Source of the DNA: Bacillota bacterium
GTDB taxonomy: Bacteria > Bacillota > Clostridia > Lachnospirales > Lachnospiraceae
DNA length: 64,000 bases
Assembly: GCA_023437715.1 (NCBI GenBank)
Contig: JAEZFK010000037.1
Span: 85,287-149,286 of the forward strand
Direction: 5' to 3'
Numbering within the stretch: the first letter of the stretch is position 1; the number at the start of each line of letters is the position of its first letter. Shown here one piece after another: positions 15,118 to 24,260 of the stretch. The notes beneath the pieces were generated by a model. The model searched no databases and was not told the DNA's origin. It was given only the letters and a program-made list of their open reading frames with translations. Both the position numbers and the translations under genes were made by a program.

Positions 15118-15882
15118 ATGATACGATTTATTCTTGTTGCAGCAGCAGTCGTTCTTTTTCTGATATTTGCCATTCCGGTCATGCTTGTGGAATGGATTAT
15201 CGGAAAAAAAGACCGCCATTTACGGGATGTGCAGAGCCTGGCGGCGGTCCAATGGATCTTCCGGGTAATTCTTAAGATTGCCGGGGTGAAGATCACCGTA
15301 AAAGGAAAGGAAAATATTCCGGCGGACCGTGCAGTCTTATACGTGGGAAATCACAGAAGCTATTTTGATATCCTGGTGGGCTACACTACGGTTCCCGGAC
15401 TTGTGGGTTTTGTGGCGAAAAAGGAGATGGAGAAGATCCCCCTTCTTTCCACCTGGATGAGGTACGTCAACTGCCTGTTCCTTGACAGAAAGAATTTAAA
15501 GGAAGGCTTAAAGACAATTCTGGAAGGCATTGATCAGGTGAAAAACGGTGTTTCCGTCTGGATTTTCCCGGAAGGGACCAGAAATAAGCAGGAAGATCCC
15601 ATGGACTTGCTTCCCTTTAAGGAAGGAAGCCTTAAGATCGCAGAAAAAAGCGGATGTCCGGTAGTGACCGTAGCCATGACAGGAACTGCGGAAATTTTTG
15701 AAAAACATTTTCCCTATATCCGGCCATGCAATGTGACCATTGAATTCGGCAAGCCCTTTTTTCCAAAGGAGCTGGAACCGGAATATAAAAAGTTTCCGGG
15801 GGCTTATGCAGAAATGCAGATAAAGGCCATGCTGGCGGAGCAGAATGGTGTCCATATACCAACAGATAAGATGAAGGGATGA
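15118..15882 (+). CDS. plsC: 1-acyl-sn-glycerol-3-phosphate acyltransferase (PlsC)
   Basis: The 254-residue enzyme has an N-terminal membrane segment (FILVAAAVVLFLIFAIPVML). It carries the acyltransferase motifs NHRSYFD (HX4D, catalytic His-Asp), KKEMEKIPLL, FPEGTRNK (phosphate binding) and VPV-like CPVVTVAMTGT. PlsC makes phosphatidic acid from lysophosphatidic acid, which feeds the phospholipid pathway that also ends in cardiolipin, so its place downstream of cls is sensible. The ribosome site is within a hairpin arm (15079-15107). Confidence 0.9.
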   Translation: MIRFILVAAAVVLFLIFAIPVMLVEWIIGKKDRHLRDVQSLAAVQWIFRVILKIAGVKITVKGKENIPADRAVLYVGNHRSYFDILVGYTTVPGLVGFVAKKEMEKIPLLSTWMRYVNCLFLDRKNLKEGLKTILEGIDQVKNGVSVWIFPEGTRNKQEDPMDLLPFKEGSLKIAEKSGCPVVTVAMTGTAEIFEKHFPYIRPCNVTIEFGKPFFPKELEPEYKKFPGAYAEMQIKAMLAEQNGVHIPTDKMKG

Positions 15883-15889
15883 AAAACCC

Positions 15890-17026
15890 ATGAAAACATT
15901 AGATTTGCAGGAAATCAGAAAACAGCTTGACCGGATCGACGGGGAAATCGTCGCTTTGTTTGAAGAGCGGATGAGGCTTACAGGCGATGTGGCGGAATTT
16001 AAGATCGGGACAGGGAAAGAGGTATACGACGGGGAAAGGGAGCAGCAGAAGCTTGAGGCTGTAACAGCCATGGTGGAGGATAAGTTCCAGAAGCAGGCTA
16101 TAAAAGAGCTTTTCATCCAGATGATGACCATCAGCCGCCGTTTCCAGTATAAGCTCATGGCCGAGCACGGCCTGACGGCTGAGAACAGCTTTTGCCCTGT
16201 AAAAAGCCTGCCCACAGACCATGTCCGGGTGGTGTACCAGGGGGTGGAAGGGGCTTACAGCCATGGTGCGGCCCTTCAGTATTTCGGAGAGAACGCGGAT
16301 ATGTACCATGTGGAAGCCTGGGAAGACGCCATGAAAGAGGTGGAGGCGGGAAATGCCGACTATGCGGTGCTTCCCATCGAAAATTCTTCGGCAGGGGCGG
16401 TCAGCGACAACTACGATCTTCTCATCAAATACCACAACTACATTGTTGCGGAAACCTTTCTCACAGTAAACCATGCCCTTTTAGGGCTTCCAGACGCGGA
16501 AGCGGAGGATATCCGGACGGTATTTTCCCATCCTCAGGCCCTGATGCAGTGCTCCCAGTACTTAAATGAGAACAGGCAGTGGAAGCAGATCAGCGTGGAG
16601 AACACGGCTGTGGCGGCGAGGAAGATACTTACGGAGGGCGATCCGTCCCAGGCGGCCATAGCCAGTGAGATCGCCGGAAAGATTTATGGGCTGAAGGTTT
16701 TAAAGCAGTCCATCAACCACAACAAGAGCAATACTACCCGTTTTCTCGTTCTGTCAAGGGAGCCGGTATACAGGGAAGACGCGGCAAAGATAAGCATAAG
16801 CTTTGAGCTGCCTCATAAGAGCGGAACTCTCTATAACATGCTGAGCAATTTTATCTATAACGGGGTCAACATGTTTAAAATTGAATCCAGGCCCATACTG
16901 GGGAGAAACTGGGAGTACCGTTTTTTCGTGGATATTGAAGGGAATTTAAGCGATGCCCCCATTCAGAATGCCTTAAAGTGCATATCCGTGGAGGGCAGCA
17001 ACATGAGGATATTAGGGAATTATTAA
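15890..17026 (+). CDS. pheA: Bifunctional chorismate mutase/prephenate dehydratase
   Basis: The 378-residue protein converts chorismate to prephenate and then to phenylpyruvate for phenylalanine synthesis. Residues about 1-90 are an AroQ chorismate mutase (LDRIDGEIVALFEERM, then KIGTGKEVYD). Residues about 105-285 are prephenate dehydratase (GVEGAYSHGA, PIENSSAGAV, and the catalytic TTRFLVLS). The C-terminus is an ACT domain with GTLYNML and ESRPI, the motifs that bind feedback-inhibiting phenylalanine. The start lies 7 bp after the plsC stop, so co-transcription is likely. A hairpin terminator follows. Confidence 0.95.
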   Translation: MKTLDLQEIRKQLDRIDGEIVALFEERMRLTGDVAEFKIGTGKEVYDGEREQQKLEAVTAMVEDKFQKQAIKELFIQMMTISRRFQYKLMAEHGLTAENSFCPVKSLPTDHVRVVYQGVEGAYSHGAALQYFGENADMYHVEAWEDAMKEVEAGNADYAVLPIENSSAGAVSDNYDLLIKYHNYIVAETFLTVNHALLGLPDAEAEDIRTVFSHPQALMQCSQYLNENRQWKQISVENTAVAARKILTEGDPSQAAIASEIAGKIYGLKVLKQSINHNKSNTTRFLVLSREPVYREDAAKISISFELPHKSGTLYNMLSNFIYNGVNMFKIESRPILGRNWEYRFFVDIEGNLSDAPIQNALKCISVEGSNMRILGNY

Positions 17027-17040
17027 ATCGCCATTTAGGG

Positions 17041-17073
17041 GTTCGGCCTGAGCTGTCAGGCCGGACTCGTTTT
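17041..17073 (+). terminator. Intrinsic terminator after pheA
   Basis: GTTCGGCCTGA (17041-17051) pairs with TCAGGCCGGAC (17056-17066) with one G-U pair, followed by a short T-rich stretch (TCGTTTT). Confidence 0.65.
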
Positions 17074-17101
17074 ACACAGGGAGGAAAGGACGGAAGAAAA
17101 T

Positions 17102-18391
17102 ATGAAATCTCAGGAACTGATCTTATACCGCAATTTGGACTATGGTGAACTTTTTGACCGCGTGGCAGGTCTTCTTGCCATGAGCCCTGAAGAAAGAGAA
17201 AAGGCAATGCCGGATTCCTATGGCTGTGCCGGCCAGCTGGCCGAGCTTGCGGCCTGCTATGGCTTTGAGGGGAATCTCTGGCATTGCTTTTTAGCATTCT
17301 GCCTCGCCAACAATGAAAATGCCTACAGCACCTCCTGCGAGATTGTGGGGCCAATAGAAGGAACCTTAAACAGTCTGGCAGCCCACGATTTCCGGGTGCT
17401 TAAAAAGCTGTTTGATTATGATATCCGGGTCCTTGACGGGCCGGAAAGCCGGGAGGGGATCTGGTCCTCTTTATCCGCCTATGAAGCGGCGGACGGCAAC
17501 AGCAAGGTTTACAATAAACGGATCAGAGATCAGATTGTGGCCCTGGCCGTGGCCCTTGAGAAAGCGGAGGATGAAACGGTATTTGCCCGGGAGATGACGG
17601 AGTTTTATCGCAGGTTCGGAGTAGGAAAATTCGGCTTAAACAAGGCTTTCCGGGTGGAAGAGGAAAACAGGGAGCCGAAGATCCTTCCCATTATCAACAT
17701 CGAGCACACCCATCTGGACGATATTGTGGGATACCAGCTTCAGAAGCAGAAGCTGATTGAGAACACGGAAGCATTCCTAAACGGGCGGGCCGCCAACAAT
17801 GTCCTTTTATTCGGCGACAGCGGAACAGGAAAGTCCTCCTGCATTAAGGCTGTTTTAAATGAATATTATGACAAGGGACTGAGGATCATTGAGGTCTACA
17901 AGCACCAGTTTAAGGCCCTTTCCAAGGTTCAGGAGCAGATCAAGGACCGGAATTACAAGTTCATTATTTATATGGATGACCTTTCCTTTGAAGAATCGGA
18001 GCTGGAATACAAGTATTTAAAGGCGATTATTGAGGGGGGATTAGGAAAGAAGCCGGGCAATGTGCTGATTTACGCCACCTCCAACCGCCGCCACTTAATC
18101 CGGGAGAAATTCAGCGATAAGAGGGAACTGGATGATGATATACATAATAATGACACCGTCCAGGAAAAGCTTTCCCTGGTAGCCCGTTTTGGAGTGACCA
18201 TTTATTTCGGTTCCCCGGACAGAAAGGAATTCCAGGAGATTGTAAGGGCCCTTGCCGCCCGTTATGATTTGAATATGCCTTTGGAGGAGCTGTATGCAAA
18301 GGCAAATGTGTGGGAGTTAAATCACGGCGGTTTGTCGGGGAGGACGGCAAGCCAGTTTATTACTCACCTTTTGGGGAGAGAGAAAGAGTGA
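17102..18391 (+). CDS. DUF815-type AAA+ ATPase
   Basis: This 429-residue protein has a poorly conserved helical N-terminal half and a C-terminal AAA+ module. The module carries Walker A FGDSGTGKSS, Walker B FIIYMDDLSFEE, a sensor-type YATSNRRHL segment and a C-terminal lid ending LNHGGLSGRTASQFI. This matches the DUF815 family, common in Firmicutes and Proteobacteria and of unknown role. A GGAGGAAAGG stretch precedes the ATG at 17102. The gene appears to stand alone. Confidence 0.85.
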   Translation: MKSQELILYRNLDYGELFDRVAGLLAMSPEEREKAMPDSYGCAGQLAELAACYGFEGNLWHCFLAFCLANNENAYSTSCEIVGPIEGTLNSLAAHDFRVLKKLFDYDIRVLDGPESREGIWSSLSAYEAADGNSKVYNKRIRDQIVALAVALEKAEDETVFAREMTEFYRRFGVGKFGLNKAFRVEEENREPKILPIINIEHTHLDDIVGYQLQKQKLIENTEAFLNGRAANNVLLFGDSGTGKSSCIKAVLNEYYDKGLRIIEVYKHQFKALSKVQEQIKDRNYKFIIYMDDLSFEESELEYKYLKAIIEGGLGKKPGNVLIYATSNRRHLIREKFSDKRELDDDIHNNDTVQEKLSLVARFGVTIYFGSPDRKEFQEIVRALAARYDLNMPLEELYAKANVWELNHGGLSGRTASQFITHLLGREKE

Positions 18392-18426
18392 TTGTTGGGG
18401 GTGCCATGGCTGGATTATAGGTAAAT

Positions 18427-18448
18427 TTTACACAAATTTGACACAAAT
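18427..18448 (+). promoter_or_regulatory. Pho-box-like tandem 11-bp repeat before ppx-ppk
   Basis: TTTACACAAAT (18427-18437) and TTGACACAAAT (18438-18448) are consecutive and differ at one base. TT(A/T/C)ACA repeats at 11-bp spacing are the known PhoP binding pattern in Bacillus. A TAGAAT (18464-18469) that could be the -10 lies 15 bp downstream. Confidence 0.55.
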
Positions 18449-18511
18449 ATCCGGAATCCGTTGTAGAATAATAAAAAACTGCCCGGACAGCGGGAAGTGA
18501 GGAGGATAAAA

Positions 18512-20146
18512 ATGGCAGTCAGGTTATTTGCCGCTATTGATGTGGGATCTTTTGAACTGGAGCTTGGCATCTATGAGATCTCTGCCAAGACCGGTATTAA
18601 GGAAATTGACCATCTCCGCCATGTCATTGCACTTGGAAAAGATACCTATAAAAACGGAAAGATCAGCTACAGCCTGGTGGATGAAATGTGCCGGGTTCTC
18701 CGGCAGTTTGCCGATGTGATGGAGACTTATAAGGTGACCGCTTACCGGGCCTATGCTACCAGCGCCTTGAGGGAGGCGGAAAACAGCCAGATCGTCCTGG
18801 ATCATATCCGGGTGAGGACCGGCATTGAGGTCCGTGTTATCAGCAATTCAGAGCAGCGTTTTATCAGCTATAAAGCCATTGCCTCAAAGGATGCGGAATT
18901 TAACCGGATCATTCAGCGGGGAACCGCCATCGCTGATGTGGGCTTTGGAAGCATGCAGGTATCTTTATTTGATAAGGATGCCCTGATTTCCACTCAGAAT
19001 TTAATGCTTGGAGTGCTGCGGATCAGGGAAATGCTGGGGGATGTGAAGGTGACCCCGCAGATGGAGCATGCGCTGATCGGGGAAATGGTGGACAATGAGA
19101 TGCTCACTTTCCGGAAGATGTATTTAAAGGACAGGGAGGTCAAGAACCTGATCGGGGTGGGGGAGAGCATTCTCTATCTGTCCCGGGGGCTTACGGGAGA
19201 AAAACCTGTGGAAAGGATTACCGCCGAGGAGTTTAAGGGCTTTTACGAAAAAATGGTAACCATGTCCCCGGATCAGATGGAAGAACGCTTCGGCGTCAAC
19301 GGGGAATACGCCTCTCTTTTGGTCCCTGCTGCCATTATCTACAAGCGGGTTCTGGAAATGACAGGAGCGGAGATGTTCTGGATTCCTGGAATCCGCCTTT
19401 GCGACGGCATTGCTGCAGAATATGCGGAAGAGTCAAAGGCCGTAAAATTCAACCATGATTTTTCCGAGGATATTCTGGCCGCCTCCCGGAACATGGCAAA
19501 GCGCTATAAATGCCACGGCCCCCATACCCTGCGCATGGAAAAGTATGTGCTGGATATTTTTGACAGCATGAAGAAATACCACGGCTTGGGAAAGCGGGAG
19601 CGCCTGCTTTTGCAGATTGCTGCCATTCTCCATGCCTGCGGCAAATTCATCACCATGAGAAAGCCCAGCGAATCGGCCTACAGCATCATCATGTCCACGG
19701 AGATCATCGGCCTGTCCCATATGGAACGGGAGATCATCGCCAATGTGGTCCGCTATAACGGGGCGGAATTTGATTACAATCAGGTGCACTTGAATCTGGT
19801 CGCAAAGCTGACCGCTATTTTAAGGCTGGCAAATTCCATGGACAGAAGCCATAAGCAGAAGCTGGCGGACTGCCGCATGAGTGTCAAGGACGGACAGCTT
19901 ACTGTGACCACCTTTTATGAGGGGGATATTACCCTTGAAGCTGTGGCCTTTGAACAGAAAGCGGATTTCTTTGAAGAAATATTCGGCATACGGCCGGTGC
20001 TGAAGCAGAAGCACCTTGCGGGCACGCCCGGTGCCAATCCCCCAAAAAGCGTAGCGGAAAAGAGGAAGCACCCTGCGGGCATACCTGATGCCCAAAAGGC
20101 ATGGGCAGACAATAGGAAAGGAGGCTCTCCTGATGGGAAATACTGA
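18512..20146 (+). CDS. ppx: Ppx/GppA phosphatase with C-terminal HD domain
   Basis: The start is taken at ATG 18512, 6 bases after GAGGAGG, giving 544 residues. The N-terminal half is an ASKHA-fold Ppx/GppA domain (AAIDVGSFELEL, ATSALREAEN, SNSEQRFISYKAI, IADVGFGSMQVSLF). The second half has an HD-type hydrolase domain (LLLQIAAILHACGKFI, then ESAYSIIMSTEIIGLSHMEREII). It probably trims polyphosphate or hydrolyses pppGpp. The usual second-position Gly-Ser-Asn of Ppx is GSF here. The last 45 residues form a low-complexity tail with the near-repeat KHLAGTPGA / KHPAGIPDA. Overlap with ppk by 14 bp indicates translational coupling. Confidence 0.88.
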   Translation: MAVRLFAAIDVGSFELELGIYEISAKTGIKEIDHLRHVIALGKDTYKNGKISYSLVDEMCRVLRQFADVMETYKVTAYRAYATSALREAENSQIVLDHIRVRTGIEVRVISNSEQRFISYKAIASKDAEFNRIIQRGTAIADVGFGSMQVSLFDKDALISTQNLMLGVLRIREMLGDVKVTPQMEHALIGEMVDNEMLTFRKMYLKDREVKNLIGVGESILYLSRGLTGEKPVERITAEEFKGFYEKMVTMSPDQMEERFGVNGEYASLLVPAAIIYKRVLEMTGAEMFWIPGIRLCDGIAAEYAEESKAVKFNHDFSEDILAASRNMAKRYKCHGPHTLRMEKYVLDIFDSMKKYHGLGKRERLLLQIAAILHACGKFITMRKPSESAYSIIMSTEIIGLSHMEREIIANVVRYNGAEFDYNQVHLNLVAKLTAILRLANSMDRSHKQKLADCRMSVKDGQLTVTTFYEGDITLEAVAFEQKADFFEEIFGIRPVLKQKHLAGTPGANPPKSVAEKRKHPAGIPDAQKAWADNRKGGSPDGKY

Positions 20147-22274
20147 AGAACGGTTTTATGACCCTATAAATTATGTCAACCGTGAACTGAGCTGGATCGA
20201 ATTTGATTACCGGGTGCTCAGCGAGGCCAGGGATAAGAGCATTCCCCTGTTTGAACGTCTGAAATTTCTAAGCATTACTGCTTCAAACCTGGATGAATTC
20301 TACATGGTCCGTGTGGCCTCCCTAAAGGATATGGTTCATGCCAAATACACGAAGCCGGACATTGCAGGCTTAAAGCCATCGGAACAGCTTGAAAAAATCA
20401 GTGAGCGGACCCATGAGCTGGCAGCTCTCCAGTACTCCACCTATAACCGCTCCCTGCTTCCGGCCTTAAAGCAGAACGGCCTCCGGGTGGTTTCAAGCCA
20501 TGAGGACTTAAATGAAAAGGAAGGCGCCTATGCGGACCAGTACTTTGAACGGGATGTATATCCTGTCTTAACGCCTATGGCCGTGGATTCCTCCAGGCCT
20601 TTTCCTCTGGTCCGCAACAAATCCCTAAACATTGCGGCTCTGCTTCAGAAAAAGAGCGGGGAAGAGGATCTGGAATTTGCCATGGTCCAGGTGCCAAGCG
20701 TCCTTCCAAGGATCGTGGAACTGCCGGAGGGAGAGGACGGAGAACGGGCGGTCATCCTGCTGGAGCAGGTGATTGAACGGAATATCGGCAGCCTGTTTTT
20801 AAACTATAACGTCATAACCGCCGCCCCTTTCCGCATTATGAGAAATGCGGACTTAACCATTGACGAGGAGGAAGCGGTGGACTTACTGGAGGAGATCCAG
20901 AAGCAGTTAAAAAAACGCCAGTGGGGAGAAGCCATCCGGCTGGAAGCGGAAGAAAAGCTGGACCGCCGCCTTTTAAAAATCCTAAAACGGGAGCTTAACA
21001 TCGGCTCTGCCGATATTTTTGAGATTCCGGGACCTCTGGATTTAACCTTTCTCATGAAGATGTACGGGTTCAAGGGCTTTGACCATTTAAAGGCCGTCCC
21101 TTACATTCCCCAGCAGGTTCCAAGGCTCATGAATGAGGAGGATATTTTTACCAACATCCGTCAGGGGGATATTCTGCTTCATCACCCCTATGAAACCTTT
21201 GATCCTGTGGTGAATTTTGTAAAAACAGCGGCAAAAGACCCGGAGGTGCTGGCCATTAAGCAGACCCTTTACCGGGTCAGCGGCAATTCTCCCATTATCG
21301 CAGCCTTGGCTGAGGCAGCTGACAACGGGAAGCAGGTGTCGGTTTTGGTGGAGCTAAAGGCACGCTTTGATGAAGAAAACAACATCAACTGGGCGAAGAT
21401 GCTTGAGAAGGCGGGCTGTCACGTCATCTACGGCCTGGTGGGCCTAAAGACCCACAGCAAGATCACCCTGGTGGTCCGCAGGGAAGAGGATGGAATCCGC
21501 CGTTACGTCCACTTGGGAACCGGAAATTACAATGATTCCACGGCCAGGCTTTATACGGACTTCGGCCTTTTGACCTGCAGCCCTCAGATCGGAGAGGATG
21601 CCACCGCCGTGTTCAACATGCTTTCCGGCTATTCGGAGCCCCTTTACTGGAATAAGCTGATTGTGGCCCCCATCTGGCTGCGGGCCCGGTTTTTAAGGAT
21701 GATAAAGCGGGAGACGAAAAATGCCATGGACGGAAAGCCGGCTTATATTATGGCAAAGATGAATTCTCTATGCGACAAGGAGATTATAGCGGCTCTTTAC
21801 GAGGCCTCATGCGCCGGGGTGAAGATTGAGCTGGTGGTCAGAGGCATCTGCTGCTTAAAAGCGGGAGTTTCAAGGCTGAGTGAAAATATTGCTGTCCATT
21901 CCATTGTGGGGAATTTCCTGGAGCATGCCCGGGTATTTTATTTTGAAAATGACGGGGCTTCGGAGCTCTATCTGGGCAGCGCTGACTGGATGCCCAGGAA
22001 TCTGGACCGCAGGGTGGAGATCATGTTTCCGGTGGAGGATGAGCAGTTGAAAGAAAGGATTCTCCATATTATGAGGGTCCAGCTGGAGGATAATGTAAAA
22101 GCCCATATTTTGCGGCCCGATGGGACATATGAGAAGCCGGATAAGAGGGGGAAGGCACTGGTCAACAGCCAGGAGTACTTCTGTGAAGAGGCGGCTTCCT
22201 GCGTGAATGAAGAGCTGGGACGCCAGGATTCTCTGGGGAATAGGGTGTTTATTCCGGTTGAGAGTCAGGGGTGA
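20133..22274 (+). CDS. ppk: Polyphosphate kinase 1
   Basis: From ATG 20133, about 8 bases after AAAGGAGG, the protein has 713 residues. PPK1 reversibly transfers the gamma phosphate of ATP to polyphosphate. Family motifs run throughout: NRELSWIEFDYRVL, SNLDEFYMVR, RPFPLVRNKSLNI, HHPYETFDPV, KQTLYRVSG, GLKTHSKI with the likely phosphorylated His at residue 441, HLGTGNYND, and NFLEHARVFYF with the second conserved His near residue 598. It overlaps the 3' end of ppx. The pair would make and degrade polyphosphate, and the repeat at 18427-18448 suggests phosphate control. Confidence 0.96.
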   Translation: MGNTEERFYDPINYVNRELSWIEFDYRVLSEARDKSIPLFERLKFLSITASNLDEFYMVRVASLKDMVHAKYTKPDIAGLKPSEQLEKISERTHELAALQYSTYNRSLLPALKQNGLRVVSSHEDLNEKEGAYADQYFERDVYPVLTPMAVDSSRPFPLVRNKSLNIAALLQKKSGEEDLEFAMVQVPSVLPRIVELPEGEDGERAVILLEQVIERNIGSLFLNYNVITAAPFRIMRNADLTIDEEEAVDLLEEIQKQLKKRQWGEAIRLEAEEKLDRRLLKILKRELNIGSADIFEIPGPLDLTFLMKMYGFKGFDHLKAVPYIPQQVPRLMNEEDIFTNIRQGDILLHHPYETFDPVVNFVKTAAKDPEVLAIKQTLYRVSGNSPIIAALAEAADNGKQVSVLVELKARFDEENNINWAKMLEKAGCHVIYGLVGLKTHSKITLVVRREEDGIRRYVHLGTGNYNDSTARLYTDFGLLTCSPQIGEDATAVFNMLSGYSEPLYWNKLIVAPIWLRARFLRMIKRETKNAMDGKPAYIMAKMNSLCDKEIIAALYEASCAGVKIELVVRGICCLKAGVSRLSENIAVHSIVGNFLEHARVFYFENDGASELYLGSADWMPRNLDRRVEIMFPVEDEQLKERILHIMRVQLEDNVKAHILRPDGTYEKPDKRGKALVNSQEYFCEEAASCVNEELGRQDSLGNRVFIPVESQG

Positions 22275-22420
22275 TACAGGACTCCCATAAAATTTCCTGT
22301 TTCTCGCTTTTTTGTAAGAAAATAGTAAGGCAAAGATACCTTTCTTGTGGTAAAATGGATGCAGGCTTTTCTTTATAATGGGAAAAAGCCGCTTACATAA
22401 CGACAAGGGAGGTATTTTTC

Positions 22421-23128
22421 GTGTCCGAAACAATAAGCATACTGGTTGTGGATGATGAGAGAGAGATCGCAGATCTGGTGGAAATCTATCTGGTCAGTGA
22501 CGGATATAAGGTATATAAGGCAAATAATGCGGAAGAAGGCTTGGATATTCTGGAAAAAAACCAGATTCACCTGGTGCTGTTGGATATTATGATGCCGGGA
22601 ATGGACGGCTTGCAGATGTGCAAGAGAATCCGGGAGACCAACAACATTCCCATTATCATGCTGAGCGCCAAATCCACGGACTTGGATAAGATTCTGGGCC
22701 TTGGGACAGGGGCAGACGATTATGTGACAAAGCCCTTTAACCCATTGGAGCTGACCGCCCGGGTAAAGTCCCAGCTTCGCCGTTATACTCAGCTAAATCC
22801 CAACAGCGCGGTAAATGAGGCTGCGAAAAACGAGATAGCCATACGGGGCCTGACTATTAACAAGGACAACCACAAGGTGACTGTTTACGGGGAAGAGATC
22901 AAGCTCACACCCATTGAGTTTGACATCCTCTATCTTCTGGCTTCCAATCCGGGAAGAGTTTTCAGCACCGATGAAATTTTTGAAAAGGTTTGGAATGAAA
23001 AGGTTTACGAGGCCAACAACACAGTCATGGTACATATCAGACGCCTGCGGGGCAAGATGAAAGAGGACACCAGGCAGAACAAGATCATAACCACCGTCTG
23101 GGGGGTAGGATACAAAATTGAAAAATGA
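22421..23128 (+). CDS. OmpR/VanR-family response regulator
   Basis: This 235-residue regulator starts with GTG after GGGAGG. The receiver domain has the acidic pocket (VVDDE), the phospho-acceptor Asp in LLDIMMPGMDG and the Lys in VTKPFNP. The C-terminal winged helix has LTPIEFDILYLLASNPGRVFS and NTVMVHIRRLRGKM. It overlaps the sensor kinase gene by 11 bp. It probably controls the downstream exported protein and ABC genes, which lie in the same tight operon. Confidence 0.92.
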   Translation: MSETISILVVDDEREIADLVEIYLVSDGYKVYKANNAEEGLDILEKNQIHLVLLDIMMPGMDGLQMCKRIRETNNIPIIMLSAKSTDLDKILGLGTGADDYVTKPFNPLELTARVKSQLRRYTQLNPNSAVNEAAKNEIAIRGLTINKDNHKVTVYGEEIKLTPIEFDILYLLASNPGRVFSTDEIFEKVWNEKVYEANNTVMVHIRRLRGKMKEDTRQNKIITTVWGVGYKIEK

Positions 23129-24254
23129 TATAAACCGCCGTTTCCATACCCGCGTCATTGCCAATATTTTCTACAGCGCGGTAGTTACGGTTTTAATTGA
23201 GATCTTTCTGGTCACCAACGTATCCCTGGTGGCCTCCTACATGAGAAACACCCAGAGGGACAACGCATTTATAGAAATGCTGACTACCTTTGATGTGGTG
23301 GTGATCTTGATTTACGTGGTTTTCGGCATCGGCGTATTCACAGTCACTTTTCTTCTTTTGCAGGAAAGGTCCATGCGTTACATCGGCAGAATCTCCGACG
23401 CCATGCGCAGCATTTCCGAAGGAGATTTAAATGTAACAGTGGACATTGACGGAGACGATGAATTTTCCGCCATGGCAGCCAGCTTAAATAAGATGGTGGC
23501 AGATTTAAAGGGACTGATGGACAAGGAACGGGAAGCGGAGCGGACCAAGAATGAGCTCATCACCAACATTGCCCACGACTTAAGGACTCCCCTCACCTCC
23601 ATCATCGGCTATCTGGAGCTTTTGTCCGGGGATACCCGTCTCACTCCGGAGGTTCAGAAAAAGTACATAGGCATCGCATACGTGAAGACAAAGCGGCTGG
23701 AAAAGCTGATCGAGGATTTGTTCGGGTTTACGAAGCTGAACTACGGAAAGATTTCCATGAACGTGTCCCGGGTGGATGTGGTGAAGCTTTTAAGCCAGCT
23801 TTTAGAGGAATTTTACCCCAGCTTTGCGGATAAGAATCTTTCCTATGAGCTTCAAAGCAATGTTCCCGCCCAGACCATCATTGCGGACGGCAATCTTCTG
23901 GCCCGCCTTTTTGACAATCTGATCAACAATGCCATCAAGTACGGAGCCGACGGAAAGCGGATTCTGGTGAAAGTCCAGGCCGGAAAGGAGCTGGTCACGG
24001 TTTCGGTGGTCAATTACGGCTACGTGATTCCTGAGGAGGAGCTCCCTCTCATTTTCAACAAGTTTTACCGCGTGGAGCAGTCCCGTTCCACCAATACGGG
24101 CGGAACGGGTCTTGGCCTTGCCATTGCGAAAAACATTGTGGATATGCACGGCGGCTCCATTGACGTGGCCAGTGATTTGTCCGGCACCGTGTTTACGGTA
24201 AAGCTGCGGATCAATTTTGATATCAATAAAGAGAACTTTGGAAAGATAGGGTGA
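23118..24254 (+). CDS. VanS-like sensor histidine kinase
   Basis: The 378-residue kinase most likely starts at TTG 23118, since GGGGGTAGGA lies 8 bases upstream and no ATG is near. It has two membrane segments (NIFYSAVVTVLIEIFLVTNVSLV and VVVILIYVVFGIGVFTVTFLLL) with almost no loop between them. A HAMP domain, the phospho-acceptor His in NIAHDLRTPLTSIIGY, the N box DNLINNAIKYG and the G box GGTGLGLAIAKNI follow. The tiny external loop means it probably senses within the membrane or through a partner protein, such as the product of the next gene. Confidence 0.92.
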   Translation: MKNDINRRFHTRVIANIFYSAVVTVLIEIFLVTNVSLVASYMRNTQRDNAFIEMLTTFDVVVILIYVVFGIGVFTVTFLLLQERSMRYIGRISDAMRSISEGDLNVTVDIDGDDEFSAMAASLNKMVADLKGLMDKEREAERTKNELITNIAHDLRTPLTSIIGYLELLSGDTRLTPEVQKKYIGIAYVKTKRLEKLIEDLFGFTKLNYGKISMNVSRVDVVKLLSQLLEEFYPSFADKNLSYELQSNVPAQTIIADGNLLARLFDNLINNAIKYGADGKRILVKVQAGKELVTVSVVNYGYVIPEEELPLIFNKFYRVEQSRSTNTGGTGLGLAIAKNIVDMHGGSIDVASDLSGTVFTVKLRINFDINKENFGKIG

Positions 24255-24260
24255 CAGAGG

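Noticed and set aside
15508..16215. Minus-strand frame (235 codons) across plsC and pheA
   Set aside because: It spans the junction of two well-supported genes on the other strand and encodes a Cys/Phe/Ser-rich product with no motif.
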